DNA from: Photobacterium sp. GJ3
GTDB taxonomy: Bacteria > Pseudomonadota > Gammaproteobacteria > Enterobacterales > Vibrionaceae
Direction: 5' to 3'
Assembly (NCBI RefSeq): GCF_018199995.1
Contig: NZ_CP073578.1
Location: forward strand, 2,418,001-2,482,000
DNA length: 64,000 nt
In this document: positions 26,902-36,607 of the stretch, piece by piece
Layout: every line of letters starts with the position of its first letter
How positions within the stretch are numbered: position 1 is the first letter of the stretch
Translations under genes and position numbers: made by a program
The notes under the pieces: model-generated
The model's input: the letters and a program-made list of their open reading frames with translations, nothing else
The model's database searches: none
Told to the model about the DNA's origin: nothing

Positions 26902-27945
26902 TTAGAGGTACTCATCCTGACCACCACCACCATTCAGCATCAGTTCACCGCCCTCAGCCAGTCGGCGGGCAATAGACAGAATTTCTTTCTGAGCGGCTTC
27001 CACATCAGAGACACGGATCGGGCCCATGGCTTCCAGATCATCCAACAGCAGTTCAGCAGCACGCTTGGACATGTTGCGGGTGATTTTCTCACGCAGCATA
27101 TCGTCGGCACCTTTGAGGGCTTTCTGCAGCAGTTCCTGCGGGACTTCGCGCAGCAGGCTCTGAATACCGCGGTCGTCGACTTCGGCCAGGTTCTCGAAGA
27201 CAAACATCAGGTCTTCGATCTGAACGGCCATTTCCTCGTCGTTGTCGCGGATTTGCTCCATCAGCAGTCCCTCGATGTTGTTGTCGAGGTAGTTCATGAT
27301 GTCCGCAGCAGCCTTCATGCCGCCAATCTTCGCGGCCTGTGCGCCGGCCTGACCGGCAAACTGCTTCTCCATAATGTCGTTCAGTTCGTGCAGGGCTGCA
27401 GGCTGAACTTCTTCCAGGTTGGCAATTCGCATCATCAGATCCAGACGAACACGTTCCGGGAACTGGGACAGAATTTCTGCCGATTGCTCCGGATCCAGAT
27501 AAGACAGAACAATGGTCTGAATCTGCGGGTGCTCATTGAGAATAATGCTGGCAACCTGACGCGGATCCATCCATTTCAATGAATCCAAACCCCGGGAACC
27601 ACTGCCCATGAGGATCTGATCGACCAGGTTATTCGCTTTATCTTCACCCAGTGCGGCAATCAGGGTATTGCGGACAAAGTCCGCACTGCCCATACCGATG
27701 CTGGTGTATTTCTGAATATCCGTCAGAAACTGGCGGTGGACGGCGGTCACCTTATCATTGCTCAGCTCTTTCATGCTGGCCATGGCACCACCGACCCGCT
27801 GCACCTGCTTGGGTTCCAGGTGACGGATGATCGTCGCCGCGTCCTGCTCATTCAGACTCAGCAAAAGAATGGCGGCTTTTTCGGTTCCGCTTAAACTTGC
27901 GATGTCGAACGGTTTTTCATCCGTGGTCGCGACTTCATTTGCCAT
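26902..27945 (-). CDS. fliG: FliG, motor switch rotor protein
   Basis: A 347-residue rotor protein. The N-terminal domain (GTEKAAILLLSLNEQDAATI) binds FliF, the middle has the EHPQ motif (ILNEHPQIQTIVLSYL) that binds FliM, and the C-terminal domain carries the charged torque helix (DRGIQSLLREVPQELLQKAL). The start overlaps the fliF stop by 11 bp. Confidence 0.97.
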   Translation of the reverse strand: MANEVATTDEKPFDIASLSGTEKAAILLLSLNEQDAATIIRHLEPKQVQRVGGAMASMKELSNDKVTAVHRQFLTDIQKYTSIGMGSADFVRNTLIAALGEDKANNLVDQILMGSGSRGLDSLKWMDPRQVASIILNEHPQIQTIVLSYLDPEQSAEILSQFPERVRLDLMMRIANLEEVQPAALHELNDIMEKQFAGQAGAQAAKIGGMKAAADIMNYLDNNIEGLLMEQIRDNDEEMAVQIEDLMFVFENLAEVDDRGIQSLLREVPQELLQKALKGADDMLREKITRNMSKRAAELLLDDLEAMGPIRVSDVEAAQKEILSIARRLAEGGELMLNGGGGQDEYL

Positions 27946-29671
27946 CTTCGTATACCCAGTTCTTCACAACCTGTGCTGCCAGATCAGGCTCATTGGCCAC
28001 CAGCGCACGAACTGCTTTCAGCAGATCGTCATCTTTATGCAGGTTTGGCAGCTCCAGATTGCTGTTTGTTAGATCAATGCCTTCAACACCGTCCAGATCC
28101 GCGCCAATCAGTTCATCACCGTCGGAAAGAATCGGCATCCCGTTCTCATCCAGTGGCGTGCCATCGGCCGCCTGATTCGGATACAAGAGTTTGCGCATCG
28201 CCGGACGAACCAGAACCAGCAGAATCACCACAATCACCAGTGCCGCAGCCAGCCAACGCACCCAGGTATTGAAATTCGGGTGTTCCCAGATTGGCAAATC
28301 GACAATCCGTTCTTGCTCCGGTGTCGCAAACGGCACTGAAATGACTTCCAGCATATCGCCGCGATCCTGAAGGAATCCGACACCGCCCATCAGCAGACGA
28401 CGAATTTTCACCAGCTCTTCTTCGGTGACCGGCACCCGCGTGTATTCGCCGGTTTCCGGGTTCAGCTGTTGTTTGTAGTTCACCGCGACAGACACCGTCT
28501 GACGACTGATCGTGCCCGTTTGAGAACGCTTGTGACGAATCGTGGTATCCAGCTCGAAATTGCGCGTTGCTTCACGGTGTACTGAGCCATTGCCACCTTG
28601 ACCGGTTTGTAAATCAATCACATCCTGAGGAATCGAAGAATCCTGTGGCGGCTGGTTACTCAGCGCCCCCGGAATCCCGGCAACAGCCTGACCATTGTTG
28701 TAGTCCTCAAGGGTGTATTCACTGCGCGTAGACGGCGTGTTCGGATCAAAGCGCTTCTGTGTTTCTTCCTGCGCACTGAAGTCCATGGAAACGTCCACCT
28801 GAGAGGTGTAATTACCCAGTCCCAGAACCGGGATCAGAATCGCGTCAATTTTTTCACGCAGGGCCTGTTCTTGTTTCCGCTCCAGCTCGTACTCTTTCCG
28901 GCGCGCAGTGGCTGCGGGATCTTCTGTTCCCGAGCTGAGCAGACGGCCATGCTGATCGGTGACAGTCACGCGGCTTGGCTTGAGCCCGGGAACAGCGGTC
29001 GACACCATATCAACAATAGAATCGACTTCCTGCTGACCCAGCGTTCCGCCGGTGCTCAGCGTTAAGAAAACACTGGCAGTCGCTTCCTGATTATGGCGAA
29101 CGAACACGCTTTGTTTCGGCATTGCCAGCAGCACCTGTGCTTTGCGCACCTGGCTGATCTGTTCAATGGCCCGCGCGAGCTGGCGCTCACGGCTCAGCTT
29201 CAGTCGTTCCTGTTCCAGCCGCTGAGAGACCCCAAAGCCCATATCCTGCAACAGGATATCGTCTCCTTCCGCCGTTGGGTTGTTCAGCCCGGCCCGGGTC
29301 AGTTCCAGCTTCATCGCCCCATATTGATCAGCAGGCACACGAATGGTATTCCCGTCCAACTGGTACTCAATCTTCTTCTGGTCAAAGTGATCCAGAATCG
29401 GAATTAATTCTTCCGTAGAATAACTGCCCAAAGGCCGCATTTCCGGCTCTTTCAGCCAGGCGACCACCAAGACAATCAGCGCGACGCAGATCGCGACTGA
29501 CAAGACAAGAATCACCTGACGCAGCAAATCCAGATTGCCCAGCATGCTGTCGACACGCGTGGCACTCTTTTCTTCAAGATCCGGATTTTGCAGCGCCAAA
29601 TCGTCATCTGAGACGACTGGAGCTGGTGCATTACCCGCAATGGCAAGCTCGTTGGATGTTTGTTCCGACAC
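27935..29671 (-). CDS. fliF: FliF, MS-ring protein
   Basis: A 578-residue protein with two membrane helices (about 50-72 and near 455-475, WLAAALVIVVILLVLVRP), ring-building motifs between them (LARAIEQISQVRKAQVLLAMP, VTVTDQHGRLLS), and an acidic C-terminal tail that binds FliG. It forms the MS ring, the base for rotor assembly and the export gate. It lies 16 bp after fliE. Confidence 0.97.
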   Translation of the reverse strand: MSEQTSNELAIAGNAPAPVVSDDDLALQNPDLEEKSATRVDSMLGNLDLLRQVILVLSVAICVALIVLVVAWLKEPEMRPLGSYSTEELIPILDHFDQKKIEYQLDGNTIRVPADQYGAMKLELTRAGLNNPTAEGDDILLQDMGFGVSQRLEQERLKLSRERQLARAIEQISQVRKAQVLLAMPKQSVFVRHNQEATASVFLTLSTGGTLGQQEVDSIVDMVSTAVPGLKPSRVTVTDQHGRLLSSGTEDPAATARRKEYELERKQEQALREKIDAILIPVLGLGNYTSQVDVSMDFSAQEETQKRFDPNTPSTRSEYTLEDYNNGQAVAGIPGALSNQPPQDSSIPQDVIDLQTGQGGNGSVHREATRNFELDTTIRHKRSQTGTISRQTVSVAVNYKQQLNPETGEYTRVPVTEEELVKIRRLLMGGVGFLQDRGDMLEVISVPFATPEQERIVDLPIWEHPNFNTWVRWLAAALVIVVILLVLVRPAMRKLLYPNQAADGTPLDENGMPILSDGDELIGADLDGVEGIDLTNSNLELPNLHKDDDLLKAVRALVANEPDLAAQVVKNWVYEDGK

Positions 29672-29687
29672 TCACTTAATTCCTGAA

Positions 29688-29999
29688 TTAAACCGGCATG
29701 TTCATCAGTTCTTTGTAAGCTTCAACCAGCTTATTCCGAACCTGAACCGTTGCTTCAAAGGCCACACTCGATTTATTACGGGCGATCATGACATCCGATA
29801 AAGACACACTGCGATCCCCTTCGTCAAAACGCGTGCTGAGATCGCTGGATGCCTTCTGTAAGCCATTGACGTTCTGGATGGCATCTTGCAAAGCGGCACC
29901 AAAATCCGCACTGACCTGCGCGCCAGTCGCCGGACGGGAGGTATTGCTTGCCTCCATTTTCAATGCCTGCATTTCTGACAGAAATCCGTTGACTTTCAT
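29688..29999 (-). CDS. fliE: FliE, MS-ring/rod junction protein
   Basis: A 103-residue small protein linking FliF to the proximal rod. The C-terminal stretch SVSLSDVMIARNKSSVAFEATVQVRNKLVEAYKELMNMPV (ends the protein) is the FliE signature. It begins the fliEFGHIJ operon; a sigma-54 promoter lies 64-80 bp upstream at 30063. Confidence 0.96.
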   Translation of the reverse strand: MKVNGFLSEMQALKMEASNTSRPATGAQVSADFGAALQDAIQNVNGLQKASSDLSTRFDEGDRSVSLSDVMIARNKSSVAFEATVQVRNKLVEAYKELMNMPV

Positions 30000-30062
30000 T
30001 CGTTATCTCCGTGCTACTTTTTTGACGCTTTATATCGCCATCACGTTGAAAAGATAAAGTTG

Positions 30063-30079
30063 TGCAAGCTTAACGCCAA
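30063..30079 (-). promoter_or_regulatory. Sigma-54 promoter for fliE operon
   Basis: The minus strand reads TTGGCGTTAAGCTTGCA, with exact GG-N10-GC spacing and a perfect -12. A perfect inverted repeat AATGAAT-CT-ATTCATT (30090-30105) lies just upstream, between this promoter and the flrC stop; it could be an activator site or the 3' end of the flrBC transcript. Confidence 0.75.
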
Positions 30080-30115
30080 AAATATGAAATGAATCTATTC
30101 ATTCATCTTTTATAG

Positions 30116-31525
30116 TTAAACTGGGATCTCGATTCCGGCGTCTCTCATCTTCGCCAGTTTGTACCTCAGGGTACGCGGGCTGATCCCCAACCGCTCCGCG
30201 ACTTCTTTGCGTTTACCTTCACACGCCTGAATGGCATCGAGAATGATGGCAAACTCCTGCTCTCGCAATTCACTGCCCAGACTGTCTGAACCCGGCAGTG
30301 CCGATGCGCCTACCGGTGCGACAGGCAAATCACTGACCGGCTGTATGGCCACAGAGGCAACCGGGGCAGCCACTGCATGCTGCAACCCTTGCGCGTCCAG
30401 CCAGTCCAATCCTTCCAGCAAAATATGCTCGCCGCCGATGTCAGCCTCTCCGGCCAGAATCAGCGCCCGTTGCACGACGTTATCCAGCTCTCGCACGTTC
30501 CCCGGCCATGGATAAGCCAGTAATTTACTTTGCGCAGCTGGTGAGAAGACTGGCGCTGGCAACCCCTGTTTCTGGCAGTGGCGCTCGGCCAGATGCGCAG
30601 CCAGCGGCAAAATGTCTCCCGGACGATCAGCCAGTGCCGGCCAGACCAGCGGAAAGACATTCAGGCGGTAATACAAATCCTCCCGGAAATTTCCTTCCGC
30701 CACATACTGCTTGAGATCGCGGTTACTGGTCGCCAGCACTCGGACATCCAGCTTGATACTCTTACGGCTGCCCAAACGTTCGACTTCACGCTCTTGCAGC
30801 ACGCGTAACAGTTTCGCCTGCAGATTCAGATCCATCTCGCTGATTTCATCAAGCAGAATTGTACCGCCTTGTGCCTGTTCAAATTTTCCCGGACAAGCCT
30901 GAACAGCCCCGGTAAACGCCCCTTTTTCATAGCCGAATAAGGTCGCTTCCAGCATATTGTCCGGAATGGCCGCACAGTTAATGGCAATAAAAGGTCCGTC
31001 ACTGCGCAGGGAGTGCTGATGAATATAGCGGGACATCACTTCTTTGCCCGAACCACTGGGACCCAACACCATCACGCTGGCATCGGTCTGAGCAACCCGC
31101 TCTGCCAGCGCCAGCAGTTTCAGGCTTTTCTCGTCCGCAACAACGGCATGGCTGTTTTCCGCCTTCACCGGTGCATAACGGCTGACCATATTCAGCAACA
31201 CTTCCGGGGCAAACGGCTTGGCCATATAATCAATGGCCCCTTCTTTCATGGCTGAAACGGCATCTTCAATGTTGGCGTAAGCCGTCATCAGCAACATCGG
31301 CAGTTTTGGCCAGTGCTGTTTGATATTTCTGAGCAACCCTAAACCATCCATGCCCGCCATCTGAACATCAGAAACCACAATATCGACCGGCTCTGATTTC
31401 AACAGCAACAGCGCCTGCTCTGCACTTTCCGCTGCCAGCCACTGATAACCGGCCAGTGCCAGGGTATCTACTAATGCTTCGCGCAGACCTTCGTCATCCT
31501 CAACGATCAGTACACGGCTTGTCAT
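30116..31525 (-). CDS. flrC: FlrC, sigma-54 response regulator of class III flagellar genes
   Basis: A 469-residue NtrC-family activator. The receiver domain has VEDDEGLREALVD and acceptor Asp in IVVSDVQMAGMDG; the AAA+ domain has GPSGSGKEV and the sigma-54 contact GAFTGA (EKGAFTGAV); the C-terminal Fis helix-turn-helix reads RKEVAERLGISPRTLRYKLA. FlrB phosphorylates it. The start overlaps the flrB stop as ATGA. Confidence 0.96.
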   Translation of the reverse strand: MTSRVLIVEDDEGLREALVDTLALAGYQWLAAESAEQALLLLKSEPVDIVVSDVQMAGMDGLGLLRNIKQHWPKLPMLLMTAYANIEDAVSAMKEGAIDYMAKPFAPEVLLNMVSRYAPVKAENSHAVVADEKSLKLLALAERVAQTDASVMVLGPSGSGKEVMSRYIHQHSLRSDGPFIAINCAAIPDNMLEATLFGYEKGAFTGAVQACPGKFEQAQGGTILLDEISEMDLNLQAKLLRVLQEREVERLGSRKSIKLDVRVLATSNRDLKQYVAEGNFREDLYYRLNVFPLVWPALADRPGDILPLAAHLAERHCQKQGLPAPVFSPAAQSKLLAYPWPGNVRELDNVVQRALILAGEADIGGEHILLEGLDWLDAQGLQHAVAAPVASVAIQPVSDLPVAPVGASALPGSDSLGSELREQEFAIILDAIQACEGKRKEVAERLGISPRTLRYKLAKMRDAGIEIPV

Positions 31526-32586
31526 TGCCTTTCTCCTGTTGCTGTCAGTTCGTGATCTTCATTGTCATGATTGATTGCCATGGGCAAACTCAGCGTGAAG
31601 GTGGCGCCTTCTCCCGGCACTGAGTGCAGCGACAAGCTGCCATTGTGTGCTTTGGCGACCATTTGCACGACCGCCAGCCCTAAGCCTGTCCCCTGCTGAC
31701 GGGTGGTAAAAAACGGTTCCAGCACTTTTTTCTGCATGTCCGCCGCGATCCCCGGCCCATTATCCGTCACACTGAGGTGAATCATGTCTTGTGTACAGGC
31801 CACACTCAGACTGACCCGACACTGCTTGCCGGACATTTGAATCGCATTGGTGATCAGGTTGCTGATTGCGCTGGCCAGCGCATTGGCATTCCCCAGAATA
31901 CAGGGACTTTCATCATCGCATTCAATCGAGAAATCGACCTGACTGGCCACAACTTGCGCTTCAACCATGGCATCGAGTTCATTAAACAGGGTTTCGAGTG
32001 TAAAAGGTGCAACCACTTTGTTATCACCGCCCTTGGCAAAAAGCAGCATGTCGTTGACCTGTTTTTCCAGATCCCGCAACCGATCCATCAGCTTGGTCTG
32101 AAACCTGTCGCGTGTTTGTGCCGTTAACTGAGGCGACGACAAATTGGCGGCATACAACATGGCACTGGAGAGCGGTGTGCGGACCTGGTGCGCCAGAGAT
32201 GCAACCATACGCCCCAATGAAGACATCCGTTGCATCTCGCTGAATCTCGACTGCAGTAACCGGGTTTCCGTCATATCGGTGATCACGATGAGCTGTCCGC
32301 TGTCGGACGCAGAAATCGCCAGTTTCACCTTGCGGCCGCTGCGTAAAGAAATCTCATGACCATCGTCTTCCTGAGGGGCAAAAGCACGCTGAATCACTTC
32401 AACCCAACGCTCTCCCGCCAGGGGCTCTCCTAACAGGCGGACAGCTTCCGGGTTTGCTTCACACACTTTTCCCATCCCGTCGAGCAAGATCACGCCGGTT
32501 GGCATGACTTCAATCACCTGCTTGTACCGACTGACCTGTTGACTCAGGTTTCCCAGCGGCGAGACTGACTGTGCTTCTTCCACCAT
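31522..32586 (-). CDS. flrB: FlrB, sensor kinase for FlrC
   Basis: A soluble histidine kinase (no membrane helix visible). A PAS-like domain (YKQVIEVMPTGVILLDGMGK) is followed by the H box SLAHQVRTPLSSAM, then ATPase boxes with LVTDNGPGIA-like and GTGLGLAVVQMVAKAH. I chose the ATG at 32586 (MVEEAQSV, 354 residues), four bases after AAGGG; the frame is open to 32619. A sigma-54 promoter lies at 32626. Confidence 0.94.
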   Translation of the reverse strand: MVEEAQSVSPLGNLSQQVSRYKQVIEVMPTGVILLDGMGKVCEANPEAVRLLGEPLAGERWVEVIQRAFAPQEDDGHEISLRSGRKVKLAISASDSGQLIVITDMTETRLLQSRFSEMQRMSSLGRMVASLAHQVRTPLSSAMLYAANLSSPQLTAQTRDRFQTKLMDRLRDLEKQVNDMLLFAKGGDNKVVAPFTLETLFNELDAMVEAQVVASQVDFSIECDDESPCILGNANALASAISNLITNAIQMSGKQCRVSLSVACTQDMIHLSVTDNGPGIAADMQKKVLEPFFTTRQQGTGLGLAVVQMVAKAHNGSLSLHSVPGEGATFTLSLPMAINHDNEDHELTATGERQ

Positions 32587-32625
32587 CACACCCTTATGAC
32601 ACGATTCCCTAATATACAAGAGTTA

Positions 32626-32642
32626 AGCATGTTTTGTGCCAA
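32626..32642 (-). promoter_or_regulatory. Sigma-54 promoter for flrBC
   Basis: The minus strand reads TTGGCACAAAACATGCT: a perfect TTGGCAC -24, exact GG-N10-GC spacing, and ATGCT in place of TTGCT. It lies 40-56 bp upstream of the chosen flrB start. FlrA activating flrBC through sigma-54 is established in Vibrio cholerae. Confidence 0.75.
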
Positions 32643-32681
32643 AAATAATTAATGTAAATCAATCAATTAGCAGCAGTGTAT

Positions 32682-32725
32682 AAAAAAGGAGCGATGTCAT
32701 TAATTTGACACCGCTCCTGATTTTT
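32682..32725 (-). terminator. Terminator after flrA
   Basis: Stem arms AGGAGCGATGTCA and TGACACCGCTCCT (32687-32718), with a short AT loop and one mismatch; on the minus strand it is followed by six Ts. It separates flrA from flrBC. T-rich sequence on the other side makes it potentially bidirectional. Confidence 0.85.
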
Positions 32726-32773
32726 TTGTCATCCGGCAACTGACTGTCTGTTTCAGTGCCTCATTCCAGGGCG

Positions 32774-34237
32774 TTAAGCGTTGCTCGCTTCCTTCGTGGA
32801 GATATTGTACTTGCGCATTTTCTCAACCAATGTGGTGCGACGCATTCCCAGCATATCTGCCGCCCGCGCGACCACACCGGCCTGTGCTTCCAGTGCCTGA
32901 CGAATCATATCGACTTCAAGCTCAGCCAGCATTTCTTTCAGGTTCAGACCTTCCGGCGGCAAATCGCTGAAGCCAAAGTTTTCGTCCGTATCCTGATAAC
33001 CACTGGCAAAGACGTCAGCCAGCAGTGCCCGCTCCTCGTCTTCAACAGACATCGCGCGTTCTTCAGGTCTGAAGTCCGGCAAATCGGTGTAACGGTATTT
33101 CACCGGCAAATGATTCACATCCACCATCTCGCCCGGATACAGAATCATCAGCCGTTCGATCAGGTTTGCCAGTTCCCTGACATTGCCCGGCCAGTCATGC
33201 TCCATTAAAGAAGTGATGGCACGGGGCGTGAAGTGGATCGGCTTGGCACCTTCCGCTTCCATCCGGGTCAGCAGTTCCTGTAGCAACAGGGGAATATCTT
33301 CCAGCCGCTCCCGCAGTGACGGGGTTTCAATCGGAAACACATTTAACCGGTAGAACAGGTCTTCACGGAAATGATTCTCGGCGATCATCTGTTCCAGATT
33401 TCTGTGCGTTGCAGCGATAATCCGGACATCAGCCTTGATGCACTGATTTCCGCCCACCCGCTCGAAACAGCGCTCCTGAATGACACGCAGCAGTTTGACC
33501 TGCATCGGCATGGGCATATCGCCGATTTCATCCAGAAACAGTGTGCCGCCTTCCGCCAGCTCAAACCGTCCTTTCCGAGCCGAAATTGCGCCCGTGAAGG
33601 CACCTTTCTCATGGCCAAAGAGTTCGCTTTCCAGCAGATCGGGGGGAATCGCACCACAGTTTACCGGGACAAAAGGCCCTTTGCCGCGGGAGGAGTGGTA
33701 ATGAATATTGCGTGCGACCACTTCCTTTCCGGTGCCTGATTCACCCAGAATCAGGACATTCGCGTCCGTACCGGCCACTTGTTCGATCAGATGCCGAACC
33801 TGACTGATGCTCTCGCTACGCCCCACCATACTGCGGAATAACGTATTTTTTCGAGCCAGCTGAGGCACCTGAAAACTGTGTTTTCCCAGAAATTCCTGGC
33901 AATGACGCAGCGCATCCATTAATTGACTGTAATGCAACGGGTGCGACAGCGTCCCCACAAAATTCGGCATGCCTGAGACTGCTTTCTCCAGATCAGACAT
34001 CACCAGAACGGGAATATGATACCGCTGACGCAGTTGCTCAAGCACGTGATTCTGCTTTTTCACAGAATGGATATTCCCAATCAAACAGGCACTCCAGGTT
34101 TTATCCCATAGTGCGTTGTCAGCCTCATCGGTGGTTATCGCTTCATGCTGCTCACCGACAAAATTAAGGATCACGCTGAGATCGTGACGGTGCTGCGGGT
34201 CGTCATCAATGACGAGGGTCTTAGCTAAACCTTGCAT
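32774..34237 (-). CDS. flrA: FlrA, master sigma-54 activator of flagellar genes
   Basis: A 487-residue FleQ/FlrA-family regulator at the top of the cascade. The N-terminal FleQ domain (residues ~1-125) is receiver-like but lacks the acidic acceptor pattern. The AAA+ domain has GESGTGKEV and GAFTGA ([11 protein letters not shown]); the Fis domain reads [21 protein letters not shown]. It stands as a single transcription unit with its own terminator. Two inverted repeats lie upstream (34289 and 34338). Confidence 0.96.
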   Translation of the reverse strand: MQGLAKTLVIDDDPQHRHDLSVILNFVGEQHEAITTDEADNALWDKTWSACLIGNIHSVKKQNHVLEQLRQRYHIPVLVMSDLEKAVSGMPNFVGTLSHPLHYSQLMDALRHCQEFLGKHSFQVPQLARKNTLFRSMVGRSESISQVRHLIEQVAGTDANVLILGESGTGKEVVARNIHYHSSRGKGPFVPVNCGAIPPDLLESELFGHEKGAFTGAISARKGRFELAEGGTLFLDEIGDMPMPMQVKLLRVIQERCFERVGGNQCIKADVRIIAATHRNLEQMIAENHFREDLFYRLNVFPIETPSLRERLEDIPLLLQELLTRMEAEGAKPIHFTPRAITSLMEHDWPGNVRELANLIERLMILYPGEMVDVNHLPVKYRYTDLPDFRPEERAMSVEDEERALLADVFASGYQDTDENFGFSDLPPEGLNLKEMLAELEVDMIRQALEAQAGVVARAADMLGMRRTTLVEKMRKYNISTKEASNA

Positions 34238-34288
34238 AGAAGTGATATTTGCCTGTCTTTATCTATTCTTGTGGCGTATTCAAACGGA

Positions 34289-34313
34289 ACAGCAACCAAA
34301 TCATAATTGCTGT
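34289..34313. promoter_or_regulatory. Inverted repeat upstream of flrA
   Basis: ACAGCAA at 34289-34295 and TTGCTGT at 34307-34313 form a perfect 7-bp inverted repeat with an 11-bp spacer, 52-76 bp upstream of the flrA ATG. This is operator-like geometry, but I do not recognise the binding protein; a leader hairpin is the alternative. Confidence 0.4.
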
Positions 34314-34337
34314 CCATTGTAATAAAAGAACAGGACT

Positions 34338-34375
34338 TGGCAACCGGGCACAGTGAAAAGCTGTGAGCCCAGTGC
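34338..34375. other. Interrupted stem-loop between fliS and flrA
   Basis: Nested arms TGGCA/TGCCA, GGGC/GCCC and ACAG/CTGT pair around a 7-base loop. A second perfect hairpin, CGCAATTTA/TAAATTGCG, lies at 34395-34427. One or both may end the fliS transcript or lie in a long flrA leader. No strong T run follows on the minus strand. Confidence 0.4.
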
Positions 34376-34467
34376 CACGGAATGATGCGGGTTACGCAAT
34401 TTATTGGCTATGGTTCTCTAAATTGCGAGTGAAGATGAGAACGTTTTGACAGTAACTAAGTAACGTA

Positions 34468-34878
34468 TTAGTACTCCATCTTCGTAATATTGTGATGCTC
34501 TGCAGGAATTTGATCCCAGGCGGATTTGATTTCCCGAAGCATCTCAATGACCTCATCCAGATGGCTCGAGTCATTCTGCTGATTCGCCATTGAGATCTTT
34601 TCAATCATGTACAGGTAGAGTGAGTCCAGATTTTTCGCGATGTCACCGCCATCTTCAAATGACAAACAACCGCGCAAGCTGATCACGATATCCAGCGCTT
34701 TACCCAAGCGTTCACCCTTGGTTGAAATCGACCCTTGCTCCAAGGCCGCTTTCCCCTGAATCAAACGTTCAATTGCACCAGACATCAGCATTTGAATCAC
34801 ACGATGTGGTGATGCGGATGTTAACTGACTGTCTACGGAGACTCGTTTATAAGCCTGTAGATTTCCTCTCATGACCAT
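34468..34878 (-). CDS. fliS: FliS, flagellin export chaperone
   Basis: A 136-residue chaperone that binds the C-terminus of flagellin before export. The family pattern AYKRVSVDSQLTSASPHRVIQMLMSGA and the helical core (SLRGCLSFEDGGDIAKNLDSLYLYM in parts) are present. It lies 9 bp after flaI at the end of the flaG-fliD-flaI-fliS unit. Confidence 0.95.
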   Translation of the reverse strand: MVMRGNLQAYKRVSVDSQLTSASPHRVIQMLMSGAIERLIQGKAALEQGSISTKGERLGKALDIVISLRGCLSFEDGGDIAKNLDSLYLYMIEKISMANQQNDSSHLDEVIEMLREIKSAWDQIPAEHHNITKMEY

Positions 34879-34887
34879 GATGTTACC

Positions 34888-35187
34888 TTAGCGAAATTGA
34901 TGATATGCCTGCACTGACCGTTGTCCGTGCTGTAATCTCTTCAATTGATCTGCCGACATTTCGCGCCGTTCGCGCAATATCGTCAGCAAATCGGATGTTC
35001 TGTCGATAGCTTCCTGCCAACTGTCTTTGTCCAATAACTCCGGTACCGCTTTCAGATCATTCAACACGGTCTGGCGGTCTGCCAGCAAGGTGTGTAGTTT
35101 GTCTGCGTCAATCTCCGTACCTTCATTGAGCACCTGATATAACTGCTGATCAATGTCGGCCAGGGTTTGCATCATCTTCACTGACAT
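34888..35187 (-). CDS. flaI: FlaI, FliT-like flagellar protein
   Basis: A 99-residue, mostly helical protein (TLADIDQQLYQVLNEGTEID). Its place between fliD and fliS is that of flaI in Vibrio and of the FliD chaperone fliT in enterics. It is probably a FliD chaperone; this rests on position, size and helical content rather than a catalytic motif. Confidence 0.8.
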   Translation of the reverse strand: MSVKMMQTLADIDQQLYQVLNEGTEIDADKLHTLLADRQTVLNDLKAVPELLDKDSWQEAIDRTSDLLTILRERREMSADQLKRLQHGQRSVQAYHQFR

Positions 35188-35211
35188 TGCTTTCCCTCTC
35201 GCTGTCTGCCG

Positions 35212-36585
35212 TTAGGGTTGCGGCATCATACTCATCATTGAACCCAGCTGACTTTGCATTTGCCCCATCGCATGATCCATGGCTGCAAACTGATCGTGGG
35301 TACGCTGATACACACTTTCCATCCGTCGATCCAGGTCACGCTCGTCATTATTGAGCTTCAGCACTTGTTCATGAATACTTTTTTCCCGGTTCGAGATACT
35401 GCCTGTTGCACCCGTATATGCATGCAGCAGATCTTCAATCCGACGGGCAAAACCTTTCCGGCTTCCGAAAAACTCACCGACATCCGCAAAATTGGTATTC
35501 AGTTGACGATCCAATTTATCGTAATCGATTTCCAGATGACCGGTCAGCGTCGTGGTAATTCCCAGTTCACTCAATGTCTGCAAACTGGACGGGCCTTCTT
35601 CCAGCGGTGTGCTGAATGCATTTCGCAGCTGCTGCACCGAAGCCCGCAGCATACTGTCCCCGACCAGAGGACCTTTACTTTGGGTGCTTGGGTCGAATTT
35701 ACCCAGCTCTTTAGTCGTATCGTAAAACTGATTATAAGCATTCACGAATCGTTCAATCTGAGCACCCGCTTTGTCTCTGTCGTAGCCGATTTCGATCACC
35801 GCCTGCGGCTGGTTACTGTTGGCCGACAGTTGTTTCAAGTCCATGTCCACACCGGGAATCGCATCTTTCAGTGTGTTGGTATCGCTGCTGATTTGGGCTA
35901 ACCCGTCAATCAGCACTTTTGCATCAGCGGCAGCCTGCATTTCAATCATCGGGCTGGCTGGTTGTGTACTGTCAAAGGCGAACTGTTGCAACGGACTGCC
36001 CGCCGGGGCATCCACCGTCACTGTTAACGGATTCCGTTCGCCGGACTTATCCGATGTCAGCACCAGTCGCGCGCCTGCGCTGTCTTTAATCACCGAGGCA
36101 AGCACACCGGTATTATCCGGGTTGCGGTTAATCTGACGCACCACATCCAGCAGTTTGCTCTCGTTACCGTCGAGTGAAACGTCAAAAGACTGACCACCGA
36201 CAGACAATGTCAATTTTCCGGCACCCAGAGCAACGCTGTCATCAATCGGTGCAGAAGCCGCCTTGTGTGCTGTCGCCAGTTGCTGAACTTCGACGGTGTA
36301 GCGACCTGGCTGTGCTTCATGATTTGCACTGACGGTCAGCATATCCTGATTATCGGAAGTTGCTGTCCGGGCAGACAAGGTGTTCCCCTGACGGAACTCA
36401 GCCATCAGGCTTTTCATGCCATCCAGTGCGCCTTTCAGACGGCCGTAAGCACTCAGCTCGACGTTCGCCTCTTCCCTGCGCTGATTGATGCGCTCTTCCT
36501 TTGGCGCTCGCTCTGCAGCGACGATCTTGTCGACCATGGCGTTGATATCCAGGCCGGATGCCGTTCCCATTGCGCCAATATTCAT
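35212..36585 (-). CDS. fliD: FliD, filament cap protein
   Basis: A 457-residue cap protein. FliD_N begins GTASGLDINAMVDKIVAAE, and the C-terminal domain ends in coiled-coil helices (SISNREKSIHEQVLKLNNDE, RTHDQFAAMDHAMGQMQSQL). It folds incoming flagellin at the filament tip. In Vibrio the gene is also called flaH. It lies 22 bp after flaG. Confidence 0.95.
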   Translation of the reverse strand: MNIGAMGTASGLDINAMVDKIVAAERAPKEERINQRREEANVELSAYGRLKGALDGMKSLMAEFRQGNTLSARTATSDNQDMLTVSANHEAQPGRYTVEVQQLATAHKAASAPIDDSVALGAGKLTLSVGGQSFDVSLDGNESKLLDVVRQINRNPDNTGVLASVIKDSAGARLVLTSDKSGERNPLTVTVDAPAGSPLQQFAFDSTQPASPMIEMQAAADAKVLIDGLAQISSDTNTLKDAIPGVDMDLKQLSANSNQPQAVIEIGYDRDKAGAQIERFVNAYNQFYDTTKELGKFDPSTQSKGPLVGDSMLRASVQQLRNAFSTPLEEGPSSLQTLSELGITTTLTGHLEIDYDKLDRQLNTNFADVGEFFGSRKGFARRIEDLLHAYTGATGSISNREKSIHEQVLKLNNDERDLDRRMESVYQRTHDQFAAMDHAMGQMQSQLGSMMSMMPQP

Positions 36586-36607
36586 CTACAACCTCAACCC
36601 GTACCGA

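Noticed and set aside
30090..30105. AATGAAT-CT-ATTCATT palindrome as a terminator of flrBC
   Set aside because: AT-only stem with only a weak T run; kept as a note with the fliE promoter, not called as a terminator.
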